DNA of 64,000 bases from Luscinia megarhynchos (taxonomy: Eukaryota; Chordata; Aves; Passeriformes; Turdidae), in the NCBI GenBank assembly GCA_034336665.1, contig CM067570.1, positions 22,153,002 through 22,217,001 on the forward strand, read 5' to 3'. Below are positions 25,735-35,329 of this stretch, in pieces (the first letter of the stretch is position 1; every line of letters begins with the position of its first letter). The position numbers were made by a program, and so were the translations under genes. Under the pieces are notes generated by a model. That model was not told the DNA's origin, searched no databases, and saw only the letters and a program-made list of their open reading frames with translations.

Positions 25735-26013
25735 ATGGAGGAGAGCAGCGGCGTCCGCCTCTCGGCCGAGTGCCTGGACGAGCCGCCCAACAGCCGCATC
25801 TTCGTGGTGCTGGGCAAGGACACCACCGAGGCGCTGCTCCGGGAGCGCTTCTCGCCCTTCGGGGACGTCCAGAACATCTGGCTGCTGCGGGACCGCCGCA
25901 CCAACGAGTCCCGCGGCATCGCCTTCATCAAGTATGCCCGCAGCTCGCAGGCCTGCCGGGCCATGGAGGAGATGCACGGCCGCAGCCTGGTGCCCGACGG
26001 CAAGCCCATCAAG
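25735..26013 (+). CDS. RBM45: RBM45 coding exon 1 (N-terminus and RRM1)
   Basis: This holds 93 codons from [10 protein letters not shown] to [13 protein letters not shown], then donor AAG|GTGCGG (phase 0). It carries most of RRM1: RNP2-like IFVVLG at 22-27 and RNP1-like GIAFIKY at 61-67. The segment before DEPPNSRIF is 14 residues, shorter than the human one as I recall it. The codons are very GC-rich because the exon lies inside a CpG island. An in-frame open frame extends upstream to 25339, but the human-like start and strong Kozak context put initiation at 25735. Confidence 0.95.
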
Positions 26014-29000
26014 GTGCGGCCGGGGGGCTCGGGGCCGGGTGGGGGCAGCGGGAGCCGCGGGCGGCACAGGCCCGGCCCGGAGCGGCCCGAGCACCGGCCT
26101 TGCGTGGCCGCGTTGCCGGCACAGGCCCGGCCCGGCGGAGCGGCCCGAGCAGCGGCCTTGCGTGGCCGCGCTGCCGGCACAGGCCCGGCCCGGAGCGGCC
26201 CGAGCAGCGGCCTTGCGTGGCCGCGCTGCCGGCACAGGCCCGGCCCGGCCCGGAGCGGCCCGAGCAGCGGCCTTGCGTGGCCGCGCTGCCGGCACAGGCC
26301 CGGCCCGGAGCGGCCCGAGCAGCGGCCTTGCGTGGCCGCGCTGCCGGCACAGGCCCGGCCCGGCCCGGAGCGGACCGAGCAGCGGCCTTGCGTGGCCGCG
26401 CTGCCGGCACAGGCCCGGCCCTGCCGGGCACGTCAGCCCGCGGCTCGCGTGGCTCTCGGGCCCGCCCGCTCCCCAGGATGCCAGCGGGGGCCTGAGCTGC
26501 AGCAGGCCTGCGGGAAATGCCGCACCCGGAAGCGAGGGGCTGTTTGTGACAAAGATGCTTTTGTATATTTTAAGTGTTGTAAGCAAGAGAGTTGGGAATA
26601 GATAGAACTGTCTTTGCCTCTATGTTCTATGTGGTTTTGTAGCTTTTCAAAACTTTTTTTTTTTTTTTTTAATCTATGGAATTGTTCTGTCAGCTTTCAA
26701 CTTCCTGATTTGTTTCCCTATTCACTAAGTATTAACAAAGTATGAATGAGTTTAAAGAGTGAAAGAAGATGCTATGTGTTTCACTTGACAATACAACTGC
26801 GTCAGTGAAATCTTTTTTGAAGAGCTTGCCATCAGAAGCCAAAAGATCCGAGTTGATTCCTCACGCCCTTGCATGGCTATTAGAAAAATAATAACAGCTC
26901 TGTGAAATCAGTTGCTGCTTTTGCGTAAGAGGCTTGCTTTGAAAGTTGCATCTTGCTTACTTGGTTGTTTTGGTTTTGCTTCCTGTTTTTGTTTGTTTTT
27001 GTTTTGTTTATTTGGGCTTTTTTTTCTTGGTTGTCTTCTGGTCTGCTTTTTGACATGAAATTTATTTCAATAACTACAAAAGATTTTAAGAGTAACAGAT
27101 ATGAGAAGTTAGGATCCTTCATAGAGCAGTAGACCTGTAAACTTTGGCCCAGCTGAGCAGTAAATTGCAGTAGCAGTTTGGGTTTTATTAAGCTGCTAGA
27201 CTTTGTTGTTTGCTCATTTGCTTATTTGTTTCTACTACTGCTGTATTAGGTCTGTGACAGTAATTGCACTCTCTGCTACCTCCTGTGTCACTGGTGGTGT
27301 TGACACTGCTGCTGAATCAGCAGTGGCATTTCTCACCATTCCTCCTTACCCCTAATAAGGAACTTCTCTGGCTCCCGTCCTGTTTGGGAAACTCTTTGGG
27401 ATTTATTACATTTGTAGGTCTTTTATCACACATGGTCACAGATGTTCTTTTCTCTCCATGCTAAGAAAGCCAGCTTATGTGAACAATAAATGCAAAGACA
27501 AACTGTTTCACTTGCTTGTGGTACGTGTCTTAGACCCTTCAGCCAGTAATTAGTATCCATGTAATTATTTTGTTAGGTATTTATTGCACAGTCAAGAGCT
27601 TCTGGAAGCCACCGAGATCTTGAAGATGAGGAGCTCACACGAATCTTTGTTATGATACCAAAAACCTACACGGAGGAGGATCTGCGAGAGAAGTTTAAGG
27701 TTCTGATTTGCTGTTTGTTGTTACGTTAAAATGCCTTTTTCTAAATGTATTAGAAGGGCTTAGCACATGGAGCTTCTCATGGTTTTCAGATACGGGAAAT
27801 TAACATGTTTTTTTTTGTTCTAGATGTATGGAGACATTGAATATTGCAGCATTATTAAGAACAAGACTACTGGAGAAAGCAAAGGTTTGGGCTATGTCAG
27901 GTACCTGAAACCATCGCAAGCTGCCCTAGCAATTGAAGAGTGTGATCGAAGTAAGAATCTGAGTGAATTCTTTAAGGGTTTTTTTGCAATAAGTGTATCA
28001 TCATAACATACCTTTAGTTTTTAGTTTTGTTTGTAGGCAAGTTATTCATGATGCAGAAACATGTTGAGACAAAGTTCTACTGCAAATAAATAATAACACT
28101 GTTAACATTCAGTGAGAACAATCACCTGATTACTCTTTTGCAGGACCAAACTGCAAGTAGGATCTGTGAGAAGAGATGTAGGCTTCATACACAGGAAAAT
28201 ATTTTAATATGTTCTTGCAGACAGGCACTTTTAATCAAATGCATTTGATATAAAATTAATTATTTTAGGGATTCTGTTGCGATTACATGTATTTAAGAAC
28301 AAATTCATGCTAACTGAAATAGGAGGGAGGGTACTTGTTTTTGTTTAGTGTCATGATTTATCTCCTTCAGAGTGAAAGACTTTGTTGGCCTTATTTATTA
28401 CCAGCCACTTGGTGAGGCACAGGGACAAGTTGCCCACAGAAGTTGTGGGTGTCCAATCTCTGGAAGTGTTCAAGGCCAGTTGGATAGGGCTCTGAGCAAC
28501 CTGGTGTAGGGGAGGATGTCCTTGCCCAAGGCAGGGGGTTGGAACTCAGTGATCTGTAAGTTTCCTTCCAACCCAAACTGTTCTGTGATTCTGTAATTTG
28601 TCATTAATGCTCTAGTACCAAAAGTTCATGAATTTGTGTGAGGCTGGTGGAAAGATGTCAGAAGCTGGAAGCACAGGACTTCAGAGGAGAGGCAGAGGGA
28701 ATTGGGTTTGCTCATCCAGGAGAAGAAAGTTTTCTCCAAAAGCTTAACAGCAGTCTTCCAGTCAAACCTCCTCTCCTCTTCAGTGTTGCTTAATCACAAA
28801 TATGAAGCAACTTGAGGTGTGGTTATCCTGATTTTTTTATGGCTTTGTTTGGTTCTTTTTTTCTTCATTAATGTGTGTGGTGGTTCTGCATTGTATCTAT
28901 CATAAGCGGTTTTACAAAAATTATATTTGTGCATAAGAATAGGAGCCTGAGATTACCTAGCAGTCAAATTTTATTTCGCTTTTGCTGTGAGGTTAAAATG

Positions 29001-32000
29001 AAATTAGTCAAATAGCTTGAGTGTAATAACTCTTTCTTTCATAAGAGCATAGCCTAGATCAGTGTAAAACTAATCCATAAACTACTGTCTTAGCACAGAA
29101 GTTCAGGAGATGGCTTTTGGAGCATGTAAGAATCCTGCTAAGTATCACAGAATGATTGAAGTTGGAAGGGACCTCTGGAGGTCATCTTGCTCAACCACTT
29201 GGCTCAGGCAGAGTCACCTGAGTACTGGTGGCCCTGGACCATGTCCAAGTGACTTTTGAATATCCCCATGCATGGACACTGCAGCACCTTTCTGGGCAGC
29301 CTGTGCCAGTGCTCAATCACTCTCATGGCAATTGGCCTCTGTCTTGCTTAACTTTTGAGTAGGGGTAATTCAATTTGAAATCTGTTAACTTTAACAAAAT
29401 AATTTGGGCAGACTTCAAGAGTTAAAATTCAGTTATTCCTCTAAAGCCAGCATTTACTGGGTTTTCTGAATAATGTTTCTAAATACGGAGCTTGGAGAAT
29501 GTGGGCTTTGTCAGATAACTGAGGTGTGCTGAGGTGTTTTGTGTGTGGTTGTCTCTTTCAGGCTACAGGGCCATTTTGGCTGAACCTAAAAATAAGTCGT
29601 CCGAGTCTTTTGAGCACGATTATTACTGTAATAGCATGAGACCAGAACTAAGAGGAAATACACTTCCATTTTGTAAGTCACAGCTTTTTACACTAAAAAT
29701 TATTTGTAGTCTACAGTATGGTCACTAAGTAATGATGTGGTTTGGAGGAAGGGAAACTGATGGATGCTTAGGTCAACACTTCTATAGTAGATTGAATATT
29801 GAAGTTAGAAACTAGCCGGGCATTTAATCTCTCTACTTTTATGGCTTGCTTTGCTCTGGTTGGCCAATTATTTTGTGACCTGCACTGGTGAAATCAACGT
29901 GTGACCTTTAGTTTATAATTGACTTGGGTTACTTTTAGAAGTCCAGTGCAACCTATGCATGAAATGAAGGCATGCAAGTGTGATGACTCAAATAATTTTG
30001 TTGATTCTTCAGGTATGCAGCCAGAATTTTGTAGCTTTGAGAAAGCTGAGACCCGAGTTCAAGAACCAGTCTCCAAACGCCTGTCGGTGATATCTCGGCT
30101 GCCCTTTATTCAAGAGCAGCTGTTCGCCCTCTTCGATTTAATTCCAGGTCTGGAATATTGTGACGTTCAGCGAGACCCTCATACCAATAGTGGTAAGTAA
30201 AAGTACAAAAGTGCCTTTTTTTCTCTGAAAGGAATCTCTTGTAATTGTACTACAATTAATTTGTGCTGCAAAATACAATTCACTTGTTGGGAACAATCAG
30301 TGGTTGCTGCTGTCACTGCATGCACCCAAAAATTCAGTTTTGTTTGAACCCCTGTTTACACATAGCCCATAAAGGCTTATACCTTTACTTTCAGATAATA
30401 AAAACTCAAGAAGGATGGAATCAAAGTAATGATAAGTGGGTTTTGGTCAAATTAGTAGATTGAGGCAGAATAAATGAAGTTGTTTCAGAAATTATTAGAC
30501 ATTAAAGTAAAATGTGCTCTAAACAGATCTTTTGAATTTTTCATTCTGAAATATATGTGTGTAGAAGTTGACAGGGGTAAGTGGGATTAAATAATTTCAA
30601 AATGGATCATGTTTTCTATCAAAAGATTTTTTGGTTTCAATCTGAGACAAATACAGAAGTGGTCTCATCTCAAAGAAACTTGAAATGTAGATTATTTAGA
30701 AAGTTACATTTTAACTTTACAGTTCTTGAAATTGCCCATTGATGGAATAACTGTATTTTTAAGTTAAACTATGTATCCTTTTGTTACTAGTTCTGGAGTA
30801 GTGAGGAAGACATGTTTTCACTTGTATGGTTTTACTGCCCGCTTTTCAAGCCAGCATAAATACAGCGCATCTGTCACTAAACAAATTTCACTATAAATTT
30901 CACTGAAGTTTCTTTCACAAATGAAAATGATGAAATAATAATGATATGTGCTAAAAAGACTTAAAAATTTTGTGTCATCTAGGACTGATGTGCAGTTTAA
31001 ATATATTGCTTATATGAGTGTAGTTTGTTCTGAGGATTTCCCGTTTCCTGCTGACACTGTGCTTGCAGGGTATGCTGTGATTCAGTACAGCACTGCTGCC
31101 TCTGCTATATATGCCAAGTACAAGCTACATGGGTTTGAGTATCCTTCTGGAAATCGACTGACTGTCATTTTCCTAGAAGATGGGAATGATAGCTCAGAGT
31201 AAGTACAACTCAAAGTTGTAAGTTGTGTCCTGGTGAGCAAAATATAAAATAAACACATTTTTAACATAAGAAGTAATGTTATTATCACTGTGAGCCTATG
31301 CCATACAGAGAGATTCACTTCAGAAGCACATGGCTGATCTGAAAACCCAAAGGGTAGCTTTGTGTATCTGTAAGTGGTAATGAATGAATGAATGTTTTCA
31401 GTGAGTTGCAGCTAGCATGCAGGCTTTCAGATCTCTCCATAGGCTGTCATGAAAGCCTGTCTTGATTTTCATTGTCTACATGACGTTACAGATTTCTAGA
31501 GATACTCTGATGTGTATTAAAACTTACTTTTTCTTGCTAAATTTAAGATTACTGTAACTTAGCTCTTTCTTTAAAGTAGTTTATTATCACTTCTGCTTGC
31601 AGCCTTATCAGGAAAATGGCAACACAGCTGGTGGCAGCCCAGGTGTCGTCAGCGTTGCGCAGTAACAGCGCGATGGTTCAGCAGTACAGGTCACCCCCTG
31701 TAAGTTCAAATCATGGATGGTGTTGATATTCTTCTGAATTGTTGTAAGAAACTTCACATATGCCAATAAAGGACAACTGCTCACTTGCTTCTGAAAACTG
31801 TTCTATGTGCTGCATTTTTAAGACATACCTCTGGTTGGTTGGTGCTTTTTTATTCCCTGAAAAGGTGCCTGACCTTACTTGAATTTACAGTCGAACTTAA
31901 TGAAATAAGTAAATAAAGTAATGAAGATTAGAACTCACAGGGCCTATTTATGGAACAAAAAATTATTTGTGATGGAACAAAAATGGTAAGAAAGGTAAAA

Positions 32001-34135
32001 TACTTTCTCTGCCCCTCCCCCCCACTCCCCCACCAGTTTAATTATACTTGGATTTTTTTTTCCTTGTTTCAGCAAACATTTGGAGGAACTTCTGGTGCAC
32101 AGTTGCTGCAGCCCCAAACAGATGCCATACTTCCACCACCCAAAAAAAAAGTTCCACCTGACACTCCTGTGAAGGAAAGGCTTTTCATACTTTTTCATCC
32201 CCATCCTTTATCTGTAAATGTATTGGAGGATGTGTTCTGGTAAGACTCTGTTTACAAATAAGTGTTCCCTAACAAAAAGGAAACAAACTATAAAATATTG
32301 AAAGTAAATATTGAAAATTAAAAAAAAACCACCAGGGCTTGAGAACACTTTCCAGAAAAGGCAGTGCACAGTAACCAATAAGTCATAAGTGAACAGTTAC
32401 TTTTTGAAAAAGAAGTGTGTAATGGCATTCTATAATAAGACCCACAGCTGGTCTGTGGGTTAGAGAGGGTTAATAAATGAGGTTTGTTTTGAGAAGTATT
32501 CTCTGACCAAGGCTGTTGGCATGGAGACCAAGAAAAGAAGGAGGAGAAAGACGAGAGTACTAGGGGAAAAAAATCCCATAGCTGTGGAAAGTATTTTTAG
32601 AAAGGTCCTGGGAAGAATAGGGGTGGAGAACTTTCCGCCAATGATTATGTTGATTAATTGTGACCAATGAAGAAAGTGTAAACTGTGTTTACACTCTGTG
32701 TAAACAGAGTGCACTGCTGTAATAAACAGATATCAGCCTTCTGAAGTACAGTGTGCCTTTTGTGTCGCACCTGGCTCTGTAGCAACAGGATTCACGTTGA
32801 AGCATAGATGCAGTATCATCAGTCTAGCAGCTTTATTATCAATTAACTTAATCTGAAGTAAAATGTCTAGTCTTCTAATACAGATTTTTAACCAAAAAAA
32901 TGTGGTACTTCCAGTTACTATTTCCTAATTCATTTTGCATTTTCTTTTACATATTTTTTGTAAGGCATTTAACTATTTTGATTTCCACAGTAACCTCGGG
33001 GGAACAAGGTTAGGGTGTTGTTTATTTTCTGATGCATTATAATGGTTTGCATCCTACTAACTCTGTTTCAGCTGTTCTTTCTATCTCCCTGTGTGGAACA
33101 AAGACTTGAGACAATTTTTGTCATCTTTAAAAAAGTCTGTAATTAGCAGTTCTCCAGTAATTTATATTATTATTTTGTAGTATACTCTTGAAAAAAGAGA
33201 CATTTCCCTTTTCTAATAACCTGAATTTGCAATGAATCTTTGGAAAGCTAAAATATTTTAAAAGCACCAGGAGAGGAAAATATTTTGTATGAAATTCAAA
33301 ATTGTACCTATTTGATATAGTGGATTCCTTAGTCAGATGCTGGAGGAGGAAAAGGCTGTGGACCAAGAGTCTTGACACTTCAGTATAACTTCAGTGAGAA
33401 GCAAGCAGACTATTTTAAAAAAATATTTAAGGATCCATCTAGGAATCTCCTGAGTTCTTGAGAGTCTCTGTTTTTCCCTGAAGCTGTAGTGCTTGTTTTC
33501 TGAGTCATTTCATGAGACCTTTTCCAAGATGAATCACAACTGAGCAAGTTCACTTAAGTGAGATGCAGATTTAGTTTCTAAATTATCTGCTGGCTTGGGT
33601 GTGTATGCCTTACTTTTGGTTGGTTTGGGTTTTTCTTGTTTTGTTTTTTGGGGTGCCATTTAGTGTTTGGGGACTGTAGTATTGATCAACTGTACATATT
33701 CTTTTAAATAAGAGAGAAATCATGGATATTTGTGGTTCTCTTGTAATATTTCATAGAAAACATCTGTGAACTTCTGGTGTTCATTTGTACTTCTACCCAA
33801 TTCAAGAGAAGGGAATATGCAAATTGGGAGCATAGATATAAAAATATTGTTTTTGCAGTTAACCAAAATCATACATGCTTCACATTGGCGATATTGCAGG
33901 AAAATCTGTAAGTTACCTTTTCTTTTTTTCCTCCCCTCCCAGTCGTTTTGGACAATTGATAAGTGTTTATCTCGTGACTGGAAAAAATGTGGGCTATGCA
34001 AAATTTGCAGACAGAGCAAGTGCCAGTGAGGCCATAACTGCATTACATGGCAAGATTGTGAATGGTGTGAGGCTGAAAGTGAGGCTGGCAGACTCGCCCC
34101 CAGAGGAGCCCAGCAAGCGCCAGAGAACTTACTGA
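25735..34135 (+). CDS. RBM45: RBM45, RNA-binding motif protein 45 (complete; nine coding exons)
   Basis: RBM45 (Drb1) is a nuclear, neuron-enriched RNA-binding protein that self-associates and occurs in ALS and FTLD inclusions. The CDS joins 25735-26013, 27577-27699, 27824-27950, 29562-29672, 30013-30192, 31069-31198, 31603-31699, 32073-32239 and 33943-34135, totalling 1407 bp or 468 residues plus stop; human is about 476. RRM1 is residues about 21-97 (RNP1-like RGIAFIKY at 60-67). RRM2 is about 115-190 ([15 protein letters not shown] at 154-161). RRM3 is about 236-312. A self-association linker follows at 318-383. RRM4 is about 385-458 (NVGYAKF at 420-426). The C-terminus ends SKRQRTY, part of the nuclear localisation signal. 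The start ATG has a strong context (GCCATGG). All introns are GT-AG and every phase closes with no internal stop. The shorter N-terminus is the main difference from human. Confidence 0.97.
26014..27576 (+). other. RBM45: RBM45 intron 1
   Basis: A 1563 bp intron. Its first 530 bp are CpG-island sequence containing the minisatellite at 26063-26440, followed by AT-rich sequence with a poly(T) at about 26654-26671 and T/G-rich low complexity near 26960-27030. No exon was recognised. Long open frames crossing the donor and minisatellite on both strands are compositional. Confidence 0.8.
26063..26440. repeat. GC-rich 55-60 bp minisatellite in RBM45 intron 1
   Basis: Six full units and a partial seventh start with GGCACAGG at 26063, 26118, 26176, 26231, 26291, 26346 and 26406, so unit lengths are 55, 58, 55, 60, 55 and 60 bp. 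Units share a core CCGAGCAGCGGCCTTGCGTG and differ mainly by one extra CGGCC pentamer, suggesting slippage within the unit. Copies are nearly identical, so the array is young or homogenised. It begins 50 bp past the exon 1 donor. Because 55 is not a multiple of 3, the repeats stay open in several frames on both strands, giving false proteins rich in Ala, Arg, Gly and Pro. Confidence 0.93.
27577..27699 (+). CDS. RBM45: RBM45 coding exon 2 (linker and start of RRM2)
   Basis: 41 codons, from [14 protein letters not shown] to EEDLREKFK, phase 0 at both ends. The acceptor is TTAG|GTATTT, and this exon opens RRM2 at RIFVMIP. The donor reads AAG|GTTCTG, which departs from the GTRAGT consensus at positions +3 to +5. 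The match to the human exon boundary supports it. Retention of the short following intron would add ten codons (starting VLICC) and then a stop. Confidence 0.93.
27824..27950 (+). CDS. RBM45: RBM45 coding exon 3 (core of RRM2)
   Basis: 127 bp beginning ATG TAT GGA GAC after TTCTAG. It encodes [14 protein letters not shown], the RNP1-like KGLGYVRY and [12 protein letters not shown], ending one base into a Ser codon at CGA A|GTAAGA. Human has Val where this has Met at the first position. The preceding intron is only 124 bp. The ATG at the exon start is internal, not an initiation codon. Confidence 0.95.
28410..28599 (+). mobile_element. CR1 LINE 3'-end fragment
   Basis: It contains typical avian CR1 3'-terminal sequence: GGTGAGGCACAGG, GTGTTCAAGGCCAG, GGGGTTGGAACT-like text, CCTTCCAACCCAAACTGTTC and a terminal TGTGATTCTGT in place of the usual ATTCTATGATTCTATG octamer repeats. 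It is 5'-truncated and contains no reverse transcriptase, lying in RBM45 intron 3. Divergence looks moderate. Confidence 0.85.
28670..28740 (+). mobile_element. Possible short CR1-like fragment
   Basis: The phrase GGGAATTGGGTTTGCTCATC followed by CAGGAGAAGAAAG resembles the CR1 segment GGGTTTGTTCAGCCTGGAGAAGAG seen intact near 59640. It is short and diverged, and could be a remnant of the same insertion event as its neighbour. Confidence 0.35.
29144..29345 (-). mobile_element. CR1 LINE 3'-end fragment, reverse orientation
   Basis: On the plus strand it begins TCACAGAATGATTGAAGTTG and continues GGAAGGGACCTCTGGAGGTC, then CAACC...GGACCATGTCCAAGTG and TGTGCCAGTGCTCAATCAC. This is the reverse complement of a CR1 3' end. 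It is truncated, non-coding and intronic in RBM45. Confidence 0.85.
29562..29672 (+). CDS. RBM45: RBM45 coding exon 4 (end of RRM2 and start of central linker)
   Basis: 111 bp after TTTCAG, completing a split Ser codon (A|GC), then [24 protein letters not shown] and [11 protein letters not shown]. The donor is TTT T|GTAAGT (phase 1). [10 protein letters not shown] closes RRM2; the Ser/Glu-rich remainder is linker and is less conserved with human than the RRM parts. The following intron is 340 bp with no notable content. Confidence 0.93.
30013..30192 (+). CDS. RBM45: RBM45 coding exon 5 (linker and first half of RRM3)
   Basis: 180 bp after TTCTTCAG, phase 1 to phase 1. It encodes [17 protein letters not shown], then [11 protein letters not shown], which opens RRM3, then [20 protein letters not shown]. 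The donor is G|GTAAGT. It aligns without gaps with the human segment from SKRLSV onward. The next intron is 876 bp, AT-rich, with no feature seen. Confidence 0.95.
31069..31198 (+). CDS. RBM45: RBM45 coding exon 6 (second half of RRM3)
   Basis: 130 bp after CTTGCAG, beginning in a split Gly codon, then [20 protein letters not shown] and [18 protein letters not shown]. The donor is GA|GTAAGT (phase 2), so the Glu codon seen when read straight through becomes Asp after splicing, matching human. The exon closes RRM3. The following intron is 404 bp with no notable content. Confidence 0.95.
31603..31699 (+). CDS. RBM45: RBM45 coding exon 7 (self-association linker)
   Basis: 97 bp after CTTGCAG, encoding [20 protein letters not shown] and [12 protein letters not shown], ending in phase 0 at CCT|GTAAGT. 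RKMATQ-VAAQ is shared with human and lies in the region reported to drive RBM45 self-assembly. The C-terminal half differs more from human. Exon 7 is preceded by a phase 2 intron and followed by a phase 0 intron, so skipping it would shift the frame. The next intron is 373 bp. Confidence 0.94.
32073..32239 (+). CDS. RBM45: RBM45 coding exon 8 (linker and start of RRM4)
   Basis: 167 bp after TTTCAG, encoding [20 protein letters not shown], a basic PPKKKVP stretch, then [15 protein letters not shown], which opens RRM4. The donor is TTC TG|GTAAGA (phase 2). The acceptor has a long T-rich tract. The gene's second-longest intron (1703 bp) follows; it contains a probable LTR. Confidence 0.95.
32240..33942 (+). 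other. RBM45: RBM45 intron 8
   Basis: A 1703 bp intron from GTAAGA to the polypyrimidine acceptor CTCCCCTCCCAG. It holds an LTR-like insertion (32418-32787) with its own poly(A) signal in sense orientation. The rest is AT-rich with a T/G-rich tract near 33615-33655. No exon was seen inside it. Confidence 0.8.
32418..32787 (+). mobile_element. Probable solo LTR of an endogenous retrovirus in RBM45 intron 8
   Basis: A candidate 370 bp unit starts TGTAATGGCATTC and ends TAGCAACA, giving TG...CA termini. It contains a CCAAT box near 32663, two adjacent short hairpins (GTGTAAAC/GTTTACAC at 32676-32694 and ACTCTG/CAGAGT at 32693-32710), AATAAA at 32721-32726, and a downstream T/G-rich segment as in an R-U5 region. 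No convincing target-site duplication was found, so the ends are uncertain. It carries no coding sequence. Confidence 0.5.
33943..34135 (+). CDS. RBM45: RBM45 coding exon 9 (RRM4 and C-terminal nuclear signal)
   Basis: The coding part is 193 bp after CTCCCAG, completing a split Cys codon, then [20 protein letters not shown] and [16 protein letters not shown] through [21 protein letters not shown] and stop TGA at 34133-34135. NVGYAKF is the RNP1 equivalent of RRM4. The basic SKRQR near the end fits the known C-terminal nuclear localisation signal. The exon runs only four bases past the stop before a GTGAGT donor at 34140. Confidence 0.96.
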
Positions 34136-34139
34136 GCAG

Positions 34140-35169
34140 GTGAGTACCCCCCACCCTGCCTGAGCTCTTACTTACCTCAAGTCCAGCTGCCTGAAATAGA
34201 CAGGCAAAGATTTTGAACTTAGATACAAACATATAATGATGAACTCTAAGTCTCTTCTTAGCTAGCAAATTGAAATAGAATTTTTGATATATCTGTGTGT
34301 GTATACACACACATATATTTGTGTGCTTGTTTGTACACACGTGCACTTTATTTTGTAAAAGTCAGTTTTTATAGTTCTTGAAAAAAAATGAACCAGTTGA
34401 TAAAAATCAAATCTGGATAGGAATATTATTTTTGAACTTGGGAGAATCAGTTGACATTGAAAAGAGTATGAAAAAATAAACAATGAAACAGACATAAACT
34501 TGTGTGTGCCTTTTTTTCATTACTATCACATGCCCTCAGTGGCATTAGTTAAAGATGAAAAGTTGAGTCCTCTAAGGACAGAGGAGTGAAGGGTTAAATA
34601 AAAAAAGGATGGGGGGAATAGGTAAGATTATCAGGTAAAGGGAAAAGTTTTGGATATTGGAGTCATCTGTGTTCTCAGAAATCAGGTGTAGCTGAAATAC
34701 GTGATAGTGCAGAAAAATATAGGAGAGCCTGTGGTGGAGGAATTGAGATATGTGTTTGAGATAATTAGTTTGAAAACTTTATTATTTGATGCTTATGGCC
34801 TGTGAAAGCTGGCTAAACTAGAGATGTTTTATATCTTACTGACTTCAGGGACCAAAATTCAGTTGTTCCTTTTAAAACATTGCTTTCCTTCAAATTATAT
34901 TGAATTTCATCACATTTTAAAATTATCTTCATTTTTTTCAGCATTAAGACTATTGCCAAAGGGGAATATAGTTGGGGTGAAAAGCCTGAGACCTATTTTT
35001 TACAAAATAACTCTCAAATATTACTATAGCTTCCAGATATTTCCAGTACCATACTATTTTCCTAGGGGACATGAAGTTTTGATTTAACTAATTCCAAAAA
35101 TACCACATGACTGTCTTTGTATCAGTATTTTCCCTCTAAACTTCACTCTTTGTACCTTTCTTTGTATAG
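34140..35169 (+). other. RBM45: RBM45 intron 9, in the 3' untranslated region
   Basis: GCAG|GTGAGT begins four bases after the stop codon; the best acceptor is TTTGTATAG at 35161-35169. The 1030 bp between are AT-rich and contain a TG/CA microsatellite-like stretch around 34295-34345. The last exon junction is under 50 nt from the stop, so the mRNA should not be a decay target. The acceptor choice is inferred from position and pyrimidine content. Confidence 0.7.
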
Positions 35170-35323
35170 ATGTTCTTCGTGACCCCAGAGTTACAATGAC
35201 CAAAAAAAGCTTGGGCCCAAAGTGTTCTTTTTCTATTTTTCTTCTAAGGACCTCCATGTTGCTCTTTTGATAAGCAGCAGATGCTAAACATGGCCTTAGT
35301 TTTTTATGCACAACTTCTGTTTT

Positions 35324-35329
35324 AATAAA
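35324..35329 (+). terminator. RBM45: Proximal RBM45 poly(A) signal AATAAA
   Basis: Canonical hexamer in TTTTAATAAACTGGC with T-rich sequence within 30 bases downstream. It is the first AATAAA after the proposed last acceptor, so it is the likely main cleavage signal. Confidence 0.65.

Larger units (their letters stand above)
25550..26540. promoter_or_regulatory. RBM45: CpG island and promoter of RBM45
   Basis: Sequence becomes abruptly CpG-dense at about 25555 and stays so through exon 1 and the start of intron 1. Just upstream of the start codon is an uninterrupted 55 nt polypurine stretch (25613-25667), then GC-rich sequence to the ATG at 25735. No TATA box is seen, as expected for a housekeeping CpG-island promoter. 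The transcription start should lie within roughly 25560-25730 but cannot be fixed from sequence alone. Confidence 0.75.
27951..29561 (+). other. RBM45: RBM45 intron 3
   Basis: A 1611 bp intron with canonical GTAAGA donor and TTTCAG acceptor. It carries at least two CR1 3'-end fragments in opposite orientations (28410-28599 plus, 29144-29345 minus) and a third weaker CR1-like piece near 28670-28740. Nothing else was recognised. Confidence 0.8.

Noticed and set aside
26063..26440. CRISPR-like regular repeat spacing
   Set aside because: Units are contiguous 55-60 bp tandem copies with no unique spacers, in an intron of a vertebrate gene; it is a minisatellite.
25339..26605. Several long open frames (up to 420 codons) on both strands over RBM45 exon 1 and intron 1
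   Set aside because: They read through the exon 1 donor into a CpG-rich minisatellite that is open in many frames. Only codons 25735-26013 match RBM45; the rest is compositional.
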